This document shows, piece after piece, positions 8,609 through 16,663 of a stretch of 64,000 bases of DNA (positions within the stretch are counted from its first letter, which is position 1; every line of letters begins with the position of its first letter). This DNA is from Bacillus sp. 491mf (GTDB lineage: Bacteria > Bacillota > Bacilli > Bacillales > Bacillaceae_G). The position numbers and the translations under genes were made by a program. The notes beneath the pieces are model-generated. The model was not told the origin of the DNA. It searched no databases and saw only the letters and a list, made by a program, of their open reading frames with translations. The DNA is taken from NCBI RefSeq assembly GCF_900112415.1, contig NZ_FOLV01000004.1, forward strand, positions 166,219 through 230,218, in the 5' to 3' direction.

Positions 8609-9346
8609 ATGATAAATTTAATTTATTCCGATTGGATAAAAATAAGAAAACACCCTCAACAAATTACATTTTTCATCTTAGCACTTTGTCCGATTATATA
8701 TTCAATGATTATGTATACTAAATTCGTGGTAGGAGAGTATAACCACGGTTTGGATAATTCATGGATGGGCGTATGGATGTTTATATCTTTTTTCTATGTT
8801 GGTTTTTTTCTCCCTGTCATTTCAGGGATGGTAACAGCCTTCTTGTGTCAGTTTGAAAACAAAACCAATTGGAAAATAATGCATCTATCTCCAAATACTA
8901 ATTTTAAAATTGTTTTATCGAAATTTGTATCTAGTGTGTTATTATTTTCTGCAATACACTTAATAGTTTTAATGAGCTTGTATGTATCAGGAATGTATTT
9001 TGATTTTACAGATCCATTTCCTTTAGAATTTATGATTAAAGTATTTTTAATTTCTGTTGTTGCGACATTTCCTCTTATAATAGTGCAACTCCTATTATTC
9101 TTATTTATAAAAACATCTATCACTTTTACATTTGTTAATATAATCCTGTCTTTAATCGGTTTATTTCTTTTTTCAGAAGAAAAGTGGGGATTTGGACATT
9201 TATGGTCTTTACCATTCAAGTCTATAGAATTAGTTGATCAAGGTATATTATCTATTGCTATATTTTTGGTAGCAATAGTTGCATTTACCATTGGTATGAT
9301 TTTAATTACAACACGTTATTTAAAATCATTGAGAAAGACAGTATAA
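8609..9346 (+). CDS. ABC-2 type permease, LanG-like
   Basis: A 245-residue membrane protein with six hydrophobic segments, beginning MINLIYSDWIKIRKHPQQIT, a start typical of ABC-2 permeases (short amphipathic helix then charged residues). It is the second permease of the three-gene transporter and is followed by a clear terminator, so it closes the operon. Similar gene trios (F, E, G) give producer immunity to lantibiotics; substrate here is unknown. Sequence resemblance to the first permease is low, as is usual for E and G subunits. Confidence 0.8.
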   Translation: MINLIYSDWIKIRKHPQQITFFILALCPIIYSMIMYTKFVVGEYNHGLDNSWMGVWMFISFFYVGFFLPVISGMVTAFLCQFENKTNWKIMHLSPNTNFKIVLSKFVSSVLLFSAIHLIVLMSLYVSGMYFDFTDPFPLEFMIKVFLISVVATFPLIIVQLLLFLFIKTSITFTFVNIILSLIGLFLFSEEKWGFGHLWSLPFKSIELVDQGILSIAIFLVAIVAFTIGMILITTRYLKSLRKTV

Positions 9347-9380
9347 AAAGAGTTCATCTAGTATGATGGACTCTTTATTG
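9347..9380 (+). terminator. Terminator of the ABC operon
   Basis: AAAGAGTTCATC pairs with GATGGACTCTTT (one G-U) around a 6-base loop, followed by ATTGTTT. Confidence 0.8.
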
Positions 9381-9450
9381 TTTATCTGGAGTTTTTTCAG
9401 TGATAAGGACAATCATTTGAAGATCAATATGATATATGGAATTTAGTGAT

Positions 9451-9488
9451 TAATATCTCTTGTTGCGAGTATGTCACAAGAGATATTA
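9451..9488. repeat. Perfect 13 bp inverted repeat in intergenic region
   Basis: TAATATCTCTTGT and ACAAGAGATATTA are exact reverse complements separated by 12 bases. There is no T run, so it is not a typical terminator; a protein-binding site or RNA structure is possible. Apart from it and an upstream reading-frame extension, 9381-9813 holds no supported gene. Confidence 0.6.
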
Positions 9489-9813
9489 GATTATAAGGCG
9501 GTAAACTAGAAATAGCCCGATTTGGAAGAGAGATGAAAAAAATACGGATGGAAATTTCACTTTATTTTAAGTTAACAATCTCATCATCTCATCATCCTTG
9601 AAAGGAGAAGTAATATATACGCAATAGCAAACCTATCACTATTTCAATATATCGAAGAATGATATAATCGTAAGTGAGGGCATGACGGTATTGATAATAA
9701 AACTTCTCAAGCAATATAGAACTCGATTAAAGAAGAAGCTTAGGTTTATTTATACGTGTTCACTAAATCCAATAATTAAATTAGGTAGATTATATTCTGA
9801 AGGAGAGAAATTC

Positions 9814-10542
9814 ATGAACGTGATGGAAAAAGGCAGTAGTACATTAAATGAAAACAAAGATAATATAGTTACGTTATATATTACTAGACACGGTAAAACA
9901 ATGTTAAATGCTAATGAGCGTGTGCAAGGCTGGGCAGACTCTCCATTAGTAGAAACTGGTGTTGAGGTAGCTAAAAATTTAGGGAAAGGCTTAAAAGATA
10001 TTCATTTTGTTGATGCATATAGTAGTGATAGTGGTCGTGCTATTGAAACTGCTAATTTGGTATTAAAATGTAACGAACAATCAACGATAAATCTACAACA
10101 AAGGAAAGATTTGCGAGAATTAAATTTTGGGATTTTTGAAGGCGATAAGAATGAAAATATGCAAAAAATGATCGGTGTTGTTGCTGGCGTGAAATCAGCA
10201 GAAGAATTAGTGAGGTTCTCTATTGAAGAAATTGTGAATTTCATTGTACAGGCAGACGATACAAAACAAGCTGAAGATTGGAAAACATTTTCTACCCGAA
10301 TAAAAAGAGAACTTGATAACATTAGTGAAGAGACTGCCCAAAATGGTGGAGGGAACGTTTTAGTAGTTTCTCATGGAATTACAATCACATCATTAGTAGA
10401 CATGATTGATAGTAGTAAAATAATACTTGGACTAGAAAATGCAAGTGTAACTAAAATTATCTATAAAGATGGGAAGTATACAATCGAATCCGTTGGGGAT
10501 ATGAGTTATGTTGAGAAGGGGAAGGAAAGTGCAAAAGTATAA
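9814..10542 (+). CDS. Histidine phosphatase family protein (phosphoglycerate mutase-like)
   Basis: A 242-residue protein of the RHG branch: LYITRHGKTMLN near the N-terminus carries the phospho-accepting histidine, SDSGRAIETA the usual arginine block, ELNFGIFEG the following acid block, and VVSHGITITSLVDM the second histidine. Members remove phosphate from diverse small molecules; the substrate cannot be read from sequence. I chose ATG 9814 because AAGGAGAG lies 7 bases upstream; the frame is open back to 9682 but that start has no good ribosome site. It stands alone. Confidence 0.85.
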   Translation: MNVMEKGSSTLNENKDNIVTLYITRHGKTMLNANERVQGWADSPLVETGVEVAKNLGKGLKDIHFVDAYSSDSGRAIETANLVLKCNEQSTINLQQRKDLRELNFGIFEGDKNENMQKMIGVVAGVKSAEELVRFSIEEIVNFIVQADDTKQAEDWKTFSTRIKRELDNISEETAQNGGGNVLVVSHGITITSLVDMIDSSKIILGLENASVTKIIYKDGKYTIESVGDMSYVEKGKESAKV

Positions 10543-10558
10543 TATGTAATAGACATAA

Positions 10559-10650
10559 AAACTTCTTTTCTTTTAGATGGGCAAGAGCATCTGGCTGTGC
10601 GTAGAACCGGTTTGGGATTTTTTCTACCACACGCAAATTTTCAAACAATA
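10559..10650 (+). repeat. Dispersed repeat, copy B (GAGCATCTGGCT element)
   Basis: Homologous to the reverse strand of 5651-5742. This copy also has TGCGTAGAA facing TTCTACCACACGCA, which could pair into a stem. Confidence 0.5.
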
Positions 10651-10736
10651 GTTGTTGCCATATTTTCTTCTGCATAGCAGTGATTTATATGTTGAAAGAT
10701 TAAAATGAATTTATATAAAAAGTAATAGAATCAGAA

Positions 10737-10772
10737 AAAGGTGGATTTCTAACAAGACATCCGCCTTTATTG
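10737..10772 (+). terminator. Terminator-like hairpin upstream of the phosphotransferase
   Basis: AAAGGTGGAT pairs with ATCCGCCTTT (one G-U) around a 12-base loop, followed by ATTGTG. It may end transcription from the histidine phosphatase gene. Confidence 0.6.
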
Positions 10773-10864
10773 TGTGAATTTTGTCGAATAAAGAAGGAAA
10801 AGTAGTCCGCGAAAAGGAAATAAATAGAAGATGTATAACAAATTAATGAAAGTAGGACGAATCA

Positions 10865-11656
10865 ATGAAAGAAAAAATGGGGGCAGGAATTACTGCAGAG
10901 ATTTATTTATGGAATGACAAAGAAATTGTAAAACTATTTCATAACCACATTCAGGAATCGCTTATTGAAAAGGAATTTTTTGCAAGTAAAGAAGTCCAAA
11001 ACCTTGGATTACCCGCGCCTAAAGTAGGGGATAAGATCTCTTATCAAGATAGAACGGGGATTATTTATGAGAAAATTGATGGCGTGACTTTAACCGAGCA
11101 ATTAGCTAAAAATCCGATGAATGTAAAGAAAGAAGCAAAAAGGTTTGCTGAGTTTCATTTTCAAATTCATAGCCAGAAATCTAATGCATTTTCGGATATT
11201 CGTGAAACTTTAATTTCGCATATAAATCATTGTGATCGTTTTACGTCAGAGCAAAAAGAAAACATCGCAACTTATATGGAAGCATTACCAACGAATCAAG
11301 CAGTGTGTCATATGGATTTTCATCCTGATAATATTTTAATCTCAGAGCGGGGACCAGTTGTGATCGATTGGATGACAGCAGGCTTCGGTAATCCATTTGC
11401 CGATGTAGCACGTACGGTTATTATTTTAAAACATGCCTATCTACCGGCAAGTATACCAGAATCAGTGAAACAAGGTATTATAGCGCTGCGCCATGCATTT
11501 TGTGAGGAGTACGTAAATGAGTATTTAACTTTATCAAAAGGTACGTGGAAAGACATAGAATCATGGTTTTTACCTATTATGGCAGCAAGATTAATAGAAG
11601 GAATACCTGAAGAGGAGAAAGACGATTTGTATAAGCAAGTCATTTCTCTTCTTTAA
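10865..11656 (+). CDS. Aminoglycoside phosphotransferase-like kinase
   Basis: A 263-residue member of the APH/choline-kinase fold. The catalytic loop CHMDFHPDNILI has the HxD...N pattern and VIDWMTAG is the metal-binding DxD-like motif; the N-terminal lobe (residues 1-75) is compact, as in short APH-like proteins. Such enzymes phosphorylate hydroxyls of antibiotics or metabolites; this branch is widespread in Bacillus and its substrate is not known. First gene of an apparent operon with the deaminase, methyltransferase and NUDIX genes (gap 40 bases to the next). Confidence 0.8.
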   Translation: MKEKMGAGITAEIYLWNDKEIVKLFHNHIQESLIEKEFFASKEVQNLGLPAPKVGDKISYQDRTGIIYEKIDGVTLTEQLAKNPMNVKKEAKRFAEFHFQIHSQKSNAFSDIRETLISHINHCDRFTSEQKENIATYMEALPTNQAVCHMDFHPDNILISERGPVVIDWMTAGFGNPFADVARTVIILKHAYLPASIPESVKQGIIALRHAFCEEYVNEYLTLSKGTWKDIESWFLPIMAARLIEGIPEEEKDDLYKQVISLL

Positions 11657-11696
11657 ACCTCAATTAAAAATTTATGAAGGGAGAGCACAATCTGAT

Positions 11697-12374
11697 ATGT
11701 GGAATACATTATCTGAACCATGGAAAGAATGTTTCAACCAAGCTTGGTTATCGTATTGTAACGGTTCATTTCCCATTGGTGCTGTAATTGTAGATGAAAG
11801 TGGGAATATCATTTCAAAAGGTAGAAATACAGTTTACGAGACGGAAGCGCTGCCAAATGAAATATGTAATAACAAAATTGCTCATGCAGAAATTAATGCA
11901 ATATTAAAAATAAATAATTTAGAAACAAACGCAACGCGCAAGGAATATGAACTGTATTCTACGATGGAACCGTGCCCTTTATGTTTTGGTGCTATTGTCA
12001 TGTCTGGAATCACAAATATTCACTATGCTGCGAGAGATAAGCTGGTCGGAGCAACCAATTTGAAAGCCGGAAATGCTTATTTACAAGGGAAAAATATGAA
12101 GGTTTCAGGTCCGCATAAAGAACTTGAAATCGTACAATTTGTTTTGAAGACAGATTTTGTATTGCGAAGAGGACATGCTGTCGACCGATTACTACAAACA
12201 TGGGAGCAAGATTGTCCGATTGGTATGGCTATAGGTCGAAAATGGCATGAGTCAAATAAGCTAGTACAAGCGAAACAAGAAAAGAAAGATATTTCAATTA
12301 TTGTAGATGAAATTATAAGTGAAGTAGAAATTTTTATAGAAGAGGTGGAAGAAAAGAATGGATGTAAATTTTGA
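11697..12374 (+). CDS. Cytidine/deoxycytidylate deaminase-family protein
   Basis: A 225-residue protein with the zinc-dependent deaminase signature: HAEINAI supplies the zinc histidine and catalytic glutamate and PCPLCFGAI the two zinc cysteines. It is longer than guanine or tRNA-adenosine deaminases (about 155 residues), with a C-terminal extension rich in lysine and glutamate. The nucleobase substrate is unknown. Its stop overlaps the start of the methyltransferase by 17 bases, showing an operon. Ribosome site GAAGGGAG is 9 bases before ATG. Confidence 0.8.
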   Translation: MWNTLSEPWKECFNQAWLSYCNGSFPIGAVIVDESGNIISKGRNTVYETEALPNEICNNKIAHAEINAILKINNLETNATRKEYELYSTMEPCPLCFGAIVMSGITNIHYAARDKLVGATNLKAGNAYLQGKNMKVSGPHKELEIVQFVLKTDFVLRRGHAVDRLLQTWEQDCPIGMAIGRKWHESNKLVQAKQEKKDISIIVDEIISEVEIFIEEVEEKNGCKF

Positions 12375-13155
12375 GGAAAGAAAATATACTTTTGATGATA
12401 TTGCCGAAGAATACGAGAAAATAAGACCGACATATCCAAAGGAACTTTTTCAAGATTTGTTCACGTATGCAAATATTGAAAAGGAAGATCAAATTCTTGA
12501 AATTGGTTGCGGTACGGGTAAAGCAACGGAAGGACTCGTTGGATTTGGATATAAGCAGATTGATTGTATTGAGCTAGGAGAACGATTAGCTCAATTTACA
12601 GCTTCTAAATTTCAAAATGAGAATGGTATACACGTGTATCAAGGGAATTTTGAAACTTGGAATCAGCAGGATGATTTATACTCACTTGCTGTTTCAGCAA
12701 CAGCGTTTCATTTTATTAAGCCTGAAATTGGCTATCCGAAAGTAGCGAATTTACTGCGCAAACATGGGACAATGGCCTTCTTTTGGACATATCATATACA
12801 ACCAAATACTGATATTTTTCGAGAGATTGGCGATTGCTATGAAGAGTATGCACCGCATTTACATCCAAATCAATTACCAACTCCAGAAGAATTAATTGAA
12901 GAAAGAAAAACTCTTACAATGCAGCATGATTTGTTCCAAGATTTAGTTGTAAAAACTTATAATTGGACTGATACCTATACGAGTGATGAATACATTGCAT
13001 TATTACATACGCAATCTGCCCATCGTTTGCTTTCAAAAGAGGTAAAAGAGAAATTGTTTTATAGTATTCATAACGTAATTGAAAATCATGGTGGGAAAAT
13101 TGAAAAACCACAGTTTGTTGCGTTGTATTTAGCAAGAAAAAAAGAAATATTTTAA
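12358..13155 (+). CDS. Class I SAM-dependent methyltransferase
   Basis: A 265-residue methyltransferase with motif I LEIGCGTGKATEGL, an acidic motif II (DCIELGERL), and a post-motif region SATAFHFIKPEIGY typical of small-molecule methyltransferases of the UbiE/Tam type. It transfers methyl from S-adenosylmethionine to an unknown acceptor. The start lies inside the end of the deaminase gene with AGAGGTGG upstream, so both are probably co-translated. The NUDIX gene follows after 44 bases. Confidence 0.82.
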   Translation: MDVNFEERKYTFDDIAEEYEKIRPTYPKELFQDLFTYANIEKEDQILEIGCGTGKATEGLVGFGYKQIDCIELGERLAQFTASKFQNENGIHVYQGNFETWNQQDDLYSLAVSATAFHFIKPEIGYPKVANLLRKHGTMAFFWTYHIQPNTDIFREIGDCYEEYAPHLHPNQLPTPEELIEERKTLTMQHDLFQDLVVKTYNWTDTYTSDEYIALLHTQSAHRLLSKEVKEKLFYSIHNVIENHGGKIEKPQFVALYLARKKEIF

Positions 13156-13199
13156 AATATATTTTCAACAACGAATCTACAAAAGGGAGGAAATGTTTG

Positions 13200-13697
13200 A
13201 TGAGTAATTTTGAATGTAAAATGTTAACGATGTGTATGGTACAAGATGGGGACAAAGTTTTACTTATGAATCGTCCAGATCGTTTAAGTTTTCCTGGGTA
13301 CATTGCTCCTGGTGGGAAAGTCGACTTTCCAGAAAGTATTGTAGACGGAGCGATCCGAGAAGTACGTGAAGAAACAGGTTTAATCGTAAAAGATATTATC
13401 TTTAAAGGAATCACCGAATTTTGTGAGCCAAACACAAAGTTACGATATATGGTATTTAATTATTTGGCAACATCTTTTGAAGGGAAGCTACTTGAAGAGC
13501 CGCCCGAAGGAGAGTTAGTATGGGTGGATATAAAGGATGCATTAAATTTACCGATGCAAGATTGGTTTAAAAAAAGGTTTCCGTTATTTTTTGAACCGGG
13601 AACATTTGAGTGGCATTCGGTATGGGACAAAGAGCGGGATATTACTTTAAATAGAGTGGAAAAACATTATAAACATTCACTGCTACATGAAGTGTAA
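13200..13697 (+). CDS. NUDIX hydrolase (8-oxo-dGTP diphosphatase-like)
   Basis: A 165-residue protein with a full NUDIX box GGKVDFPESIVDGAIREVRE plus ETG, which binds the metal for cleaving nucleoside-diphosphate bonds. The N-terminus (CKMLTMCMVQDGDKVLLMNR) resembles MutT/YtkD-type 8-oxo-dGTP diphosphatases. ATG 13200 has GGGAGG 9 bases upstream and is preferred to the adjoining TTG. Last gene of the four-gene operon; downstream is the shared terminator with the minus-strand dipeptidase. Confidence 0.82.
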   Translation: MSNFECKMLTMCMVQDGDKVLLMNRPDRLSFPGYIAPGGKVDFPESIVDGAIREVREETGLIVKDIIFKGITEFCEPNTKLRYMVFNYLATSFEGKLLEEPPEGELVWVDIKDALNLPMQDWFKKRFPLFFEPGTFEWHSVWDKERDITLNRVEKHYKHSLLHEV

Positions 13698-13803
13698 ATC
13701 TTTATGAAAACTTCTCATTCTAAGCGTCTTTCTAAGATGGGAGATAGTCCATTGGTGAATATTGGAAATAGACTTATTATATAATTGACTGAATTAATCA
13801 ATC

Positions 13804-13849
13804 AAAAAGGGGCAGCCCCGCAATTTAAAAGCTGTGAGGACTGACCCCG
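13804..13849 (-). terminator. Terminator of the C69 dipeptidase gene
   Basis: On the minus strand GGGGTCAG pairs with CTGCCCC (one base bulged) and is followed by TTTTT. Inner bases can pair further. Confidence 0.75.
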
Positions 13850-13871
13850 AAGTTTCTTCATTTCTTATAGA

Positions 13872-15353
13872 TTATAGATCCGGATTGAAGACGTCTTTTG
13901 ATTTTTTTGCAATATCCGTAATTAATTCATTTCTTAATTGTTTTGCTTTTATAAATGCATCTGTAGCCGTGTCATTACTATATTTATTTAAATACTTAAT
14001 TGCTTTTTGTTTGTCTTCCTTATAAAGCTCCGAAGCCTTGTTTTCAACCGAACTTTGTTTTGTAAATAACTGATCCTCGTATTTACCCCAATAGTTTTTC
14101 AAACCTACCCCAAGTGTGTCTGGGTTTGTTGCAGCTAAAGCAGCTGGTGCACGAAAAGCCCAGTAAGCTGATTGATCATCATATTTGTCATTACCATGTT
14201 TAAAAGCAGTTGGTGTGTCATACATTCCTTGATAGAATGGTAAATAAACACTATATTCCGGGTTTGCTAGGCTAAGCCACATAACATTGGCAATATCAGC
14301 AGGCATATTAGATCTTAGCTGAATAACATGGGATTCCACTGTGCGATCTACACCAACAGCACGCTCATCTTTACCTGTACTTGTAGAAGGATCATATGAA
14401 GTACCTTCATAATGAGAGCCCAAGAATTTCATCACTTGTTTTGGCGTAATTTTCTGATCCGGAATCATAAATAATGGATAACGTGTTAATTCAGCATCTT
14501 GGTTTATAGATGGAGTAAATGTCTTTTGTCCCCACCATTCTCTACGTGTATTGTATTTTTGACCAATATCACCGTAAGTTCCAGCAAAATCAAATTTTTG
14601 ATTATTATCTTTGTCATTGTTTGGTATTAAGCCTTTTTCAACTGCATGAGAAATTAATGTTTTAGAGCCCATAAAGTTTTTCGTGTCGGAAAGATTCACA
14701 TTATCGATTCTTAATCCGTTCGCAACAATTAAATAAGCATTATCAGGTACTCTTTCTGCTACCCATTGATGTCCTGTTCCAACCTCAAAGTACCAAATTT
14801 CATTCTTATCTGCGATCGCAACGCCATTTGCTTCAGCAGAACCATACTTTTCAATGTACTGTCCGAGTAATTCAGCACCTTCACGGGCTGTTTTAGCACG
14901 TGGTAAAATCAAGGTTGGAATAACTGATTCGCTAACACCTTTTTTCACAAATGGGTCAGATGCTTCTGCTTTTTTATTTGCATAAGCACTATTTGTAGCA
15001 GAAATAGCTACTCCGTATTCATTTATCCCTGCTTCTTCAAAAGGCCCTTTTGAAGGATCCCAGTCTGGTATTGCAATATACTTATAGGATACCTTTGGTT
15101 GATCTACTGTTAGTCCAGTTACAAATTTTAGTTTTTCCCCTGATTTATGTGTTTTACGAGGGAATACTTTGACATGTTTCGACCATGCACTAGATACGTC
15201 CTCATTTCGTGCAACCATGACCGAATCATCTGCGGTTGCTTTTTTTCCTGCAAAAACCGATGTACAAGCGCTTGCGGGAATAGCAAATCCTCCAACTATT
15301 AAGGTAGTAACGGCGGCTGCTACACATGCTTTTTTGATACCATGTAACTTCAT
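13872..15353 (-). CDS. Secreted C69-family dipeptidase
   Basis: A 493-residue protein with a signal peptide (MKLHGIKKACVAAAVTTLIV and a hydrophobic stretch ending in ASA) directly followed by cysteine in ACTSVFAGKKAT. In C69 (PepD/U34) peptidases this Cys is the N-terminal nucleophile exposed after processing. MVARNED and GVAISATNS blocks agree. It should cleave dipeptides outside the membrane. ATG 15353 follows GAGGAGGAAGG; an upstream in-frame ATG lacks such a site. A cre box overlaps the promoter region, suggesting CcpA control. Own terminator downstream. Confidence 0.88.
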   Translation of the reverse strand: MKLHGIKKACVAAAVTTLIVGGFAIPASACTSVFAGKKATADDSVMVARNEDVSSAWSKHVKVFPRKTHKSGEKLKFVTGLTVDQPKVSYKYIAIPDWDPSKGPFEEAGINEYGVAISATNSAYANKKAEASDPFVKKGVSESVIPTLILPRAKTAREGAELLGQYIEKYGSAEANGVAIADKNEIWYFEVGTGHQWVAERVPDNAYLIVANGLRIDNVNLSDTKNFMGSKTLISHAVEKGLIPNNDKDNNQKFDFAGTYGDIGQKYNTRREWWGQKTFTPSINQDAELTRYPLFMIPDQKITPKQVMKFLGSHYEGTSYDPSTSTGKDERAVGVDRTVESHVIQLRSNMPADIANVMWLSLANPEYSVYLPFYQGMYDTPTAFKHGNDKYDDQSAYWAFRAPAALAATNPDTLGVGLKNYWGKYEDQLFTKQSSVENKASELYKEDKQKAIKYLNKYSNDTATDAFIKAKQLRNELITDIAKKSKDVFNPDL

Positions 15354-15418
15354 TTTGCCTTCCTCCTCTAACATTTCTGGATTTATTTCATAATTATTCT
15401 AACATAATATAACGATTT

Positions 15419-15434
15419 TGTGAGCGCTTTCACA
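15419..15434 (-). promoter_or_regulatory. cre site (CcpA operator) upstream of the C69 dipeptidase
   Basis: TGTGAGCGCTTTCACA is nearly palindromic and fits the catabolite-responsive element pattern. It lies 66 bases before the start codon. Confidence 0.7.
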
Positions 15435-15526
15435 TATTGTTCATATAGAAAAAAGTTAGTCCGAAATCATATGTTCAGAGGAATGAATTATCCAGTTTCA
15501 TCCCTCGCTTTTCTCCTATTTCCTTT

Positions 15527-15577
15527 ATAAAAAAGATCGAAGGGTTACCAGGCGTCTATCCTGTTTTTCCTTCGATC
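15527..15577 (-). terminator. Terminator of the LCM-type methyltransferase gene
   Basis: On the minus strand GATCGAAGG pairs exactly with CCTTCGATC, followed by TTTTTTAT. Confidence 0.85.
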
Positions 15578-15592
15578 TGGTTTGGAATTTTT

Positions 15593-16507
15593 TTATCTTT
15601 TTACAGCATGAAGATAATGAATGGTTTCAAAAGCTGATAGGTAATCGTTTCGATTTTCAAAATAAAGTTTATTAATTTGAGCCGGTGATACATGTTCATA
15701 AATCAATAAACCTGATTTTTCTAACATTTTCTCAATTTCAAAATAAGAAAAACCTGATTTCATTGGTTCTCCGCTTGCTGAAGCTATTTTTACCATGTTT
15801 TCAACTCTATTAGAGATACCTTTTTCTTTAAACAAGTTTTCGTCGGCATAATCAAAAACTATGGAACTTCCTGGTGAGACCTTGGTGAATAGATGATCTA
15901 TTAAACTTGAAATTTCCTCTTTAGTTAAATAATAAGTAACACCTAAAAGACTAAAAAAAGTTTTTTTGTTATTGAACTCTTCATTTATTAGATTTTGATA
16001 GGAAAACTTTTTGGTGAAGTCCATAGAAACAAAATGAAGATTACTTGGAATTTTAAAATTAGCCTCATCCAATCTTTTCTTTTTCAATTCCTGTGTAGCA
16101 GGGTGATCAATTTCAAATATTTCTACGTTGTTTTCTAATTCTGAGTGTCGGAAACTAAAAGTATCTAACCCGGCGCCAAGTATGACATATTGTTTTAACC
16201 CTAACATAATTTCATGAAGTAATACTTTTTCACAATACGCAGCACGTGCCAAGGGTGTTGGAGAAAGTTGGACCTGTGTAATCCATTTTAATATTTCTTC
16301 TGCATTCCCCTTAAACTTTTGCGCGATATTTTCATTGAAGAAATGTATGCCTTGAACCATATTCTCTTTGATGTCATTAAATTCTTTTTGTGAGATTAAA
16401 TCTTTAGCTATATAGTCATTAAAGATTTTAGGAGTATCAAATTGACTATGATAAGCTCTGCCAAAAGCTGAAATTAATGAAGTTAAACTTGATTCACTTT
16501 TTTTCAT
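15593..16507 (-). CDS. Class I SAM methyltransferase, leucine carboxyl methyltransferase (LCM) family
   Basis: A 304-residue protein of the LCM/PPM1-like group: the region ILGAGLDTFSFRHSELE binds S-adenosylmethionine, and FEIDHPATQELKKKRL is the acidic motif following strand 2, both typical of this family, which methylates small carboxylates or polyketide-like acceptors in bacteria. ATG 16507 has AAGGAGTG upstream and is preferred to the ATG 18 bases earlier. A sigma-A-type promoter at 16596-16624 is followed by an intrinsic terminator before the start codon, so expression may be controlled by attenuation. Confidence 0.82.
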   Translation of the reverse strand: MKKSESSLTSLISAFGRAYHSQFDTPKIFNDYIAKDLISQKEFNDIKENMVQGIHFFNENIAQKFKGNAEEILKWITQVQLSPTPLARAAYCEKVLLHEIMLGLKQYVILGAGLDTFSFRHSELENNVEIFEIDHPATQELKKKRLDEANFKIPSNLHFVSMDFTKKFSYQNLINEEFNNKKTFFSLLGVTYYLTKEEISSLIDHLFTKVSPGSSIVFDYADENLFKEKGISNRVENMVKIASASGEPMKSGFSYFEIEKMLEKSGLLIYEHVSPAQINKLYFENRNDYLSAFETIHYLHAVKR

Positions 16508-16530
16508 GCAAACACACTCCTTCATTTCAG

Positions 16531-16570
16531 GACAAAAAAATAGGATTCCCCTGGCCAGGAGAATCCTATT
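16531..16570 (-). promoter_or_regulatory. Leader terminator (probable attenuator) before the LCM methyltransferase
   Basis: On the minus strand a long hairpin (ATAGGATTC against GAATCCTAT, with further CCTGG/CCAGG pairs) ends in seven T. It lies after the promoter at 16596-16624 and before the ribosome site, so a transcript from that promoter must read through it. It may also end the upstream PAP2 transcript. Confidence 0.65.
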
Positions 16571-16595
16571 ATATAATTTAAAAACGAAAAATTAA

Positions 16596-16624
16596 ATTAT
16601 AGCACAGATAAATTATTTAGTCAA
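16596..16624 (-). promoter_or_regulatory. Sigma-A promoter of the LCM methyltransferase
   Basis: Minus strand: -35 TTGACT (16619-16624), 17-base spacer, -10 TATAAT (16596-16601). Close to consensus; start point near 16589. Confidence 0.75.
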
Positions 16625-16663
16625 TTATTATGATTGTGTCTATTTGAAATATTTTAACTGCTT

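Noticed and set aside
5588-9680. Lantibiotic or bacteriocin precursor gene near the LanFEG-type transporter
   Set aside because: No short Cys/Ser/Thr-rich or double-glycine leader frame and no modification enzyme is visible.
9682-9813. N-terminal extension of the histidine phosphatase
   Set aside because: A strong ribosome site precedes ATG 9814 and the RHG domain begins only after it.
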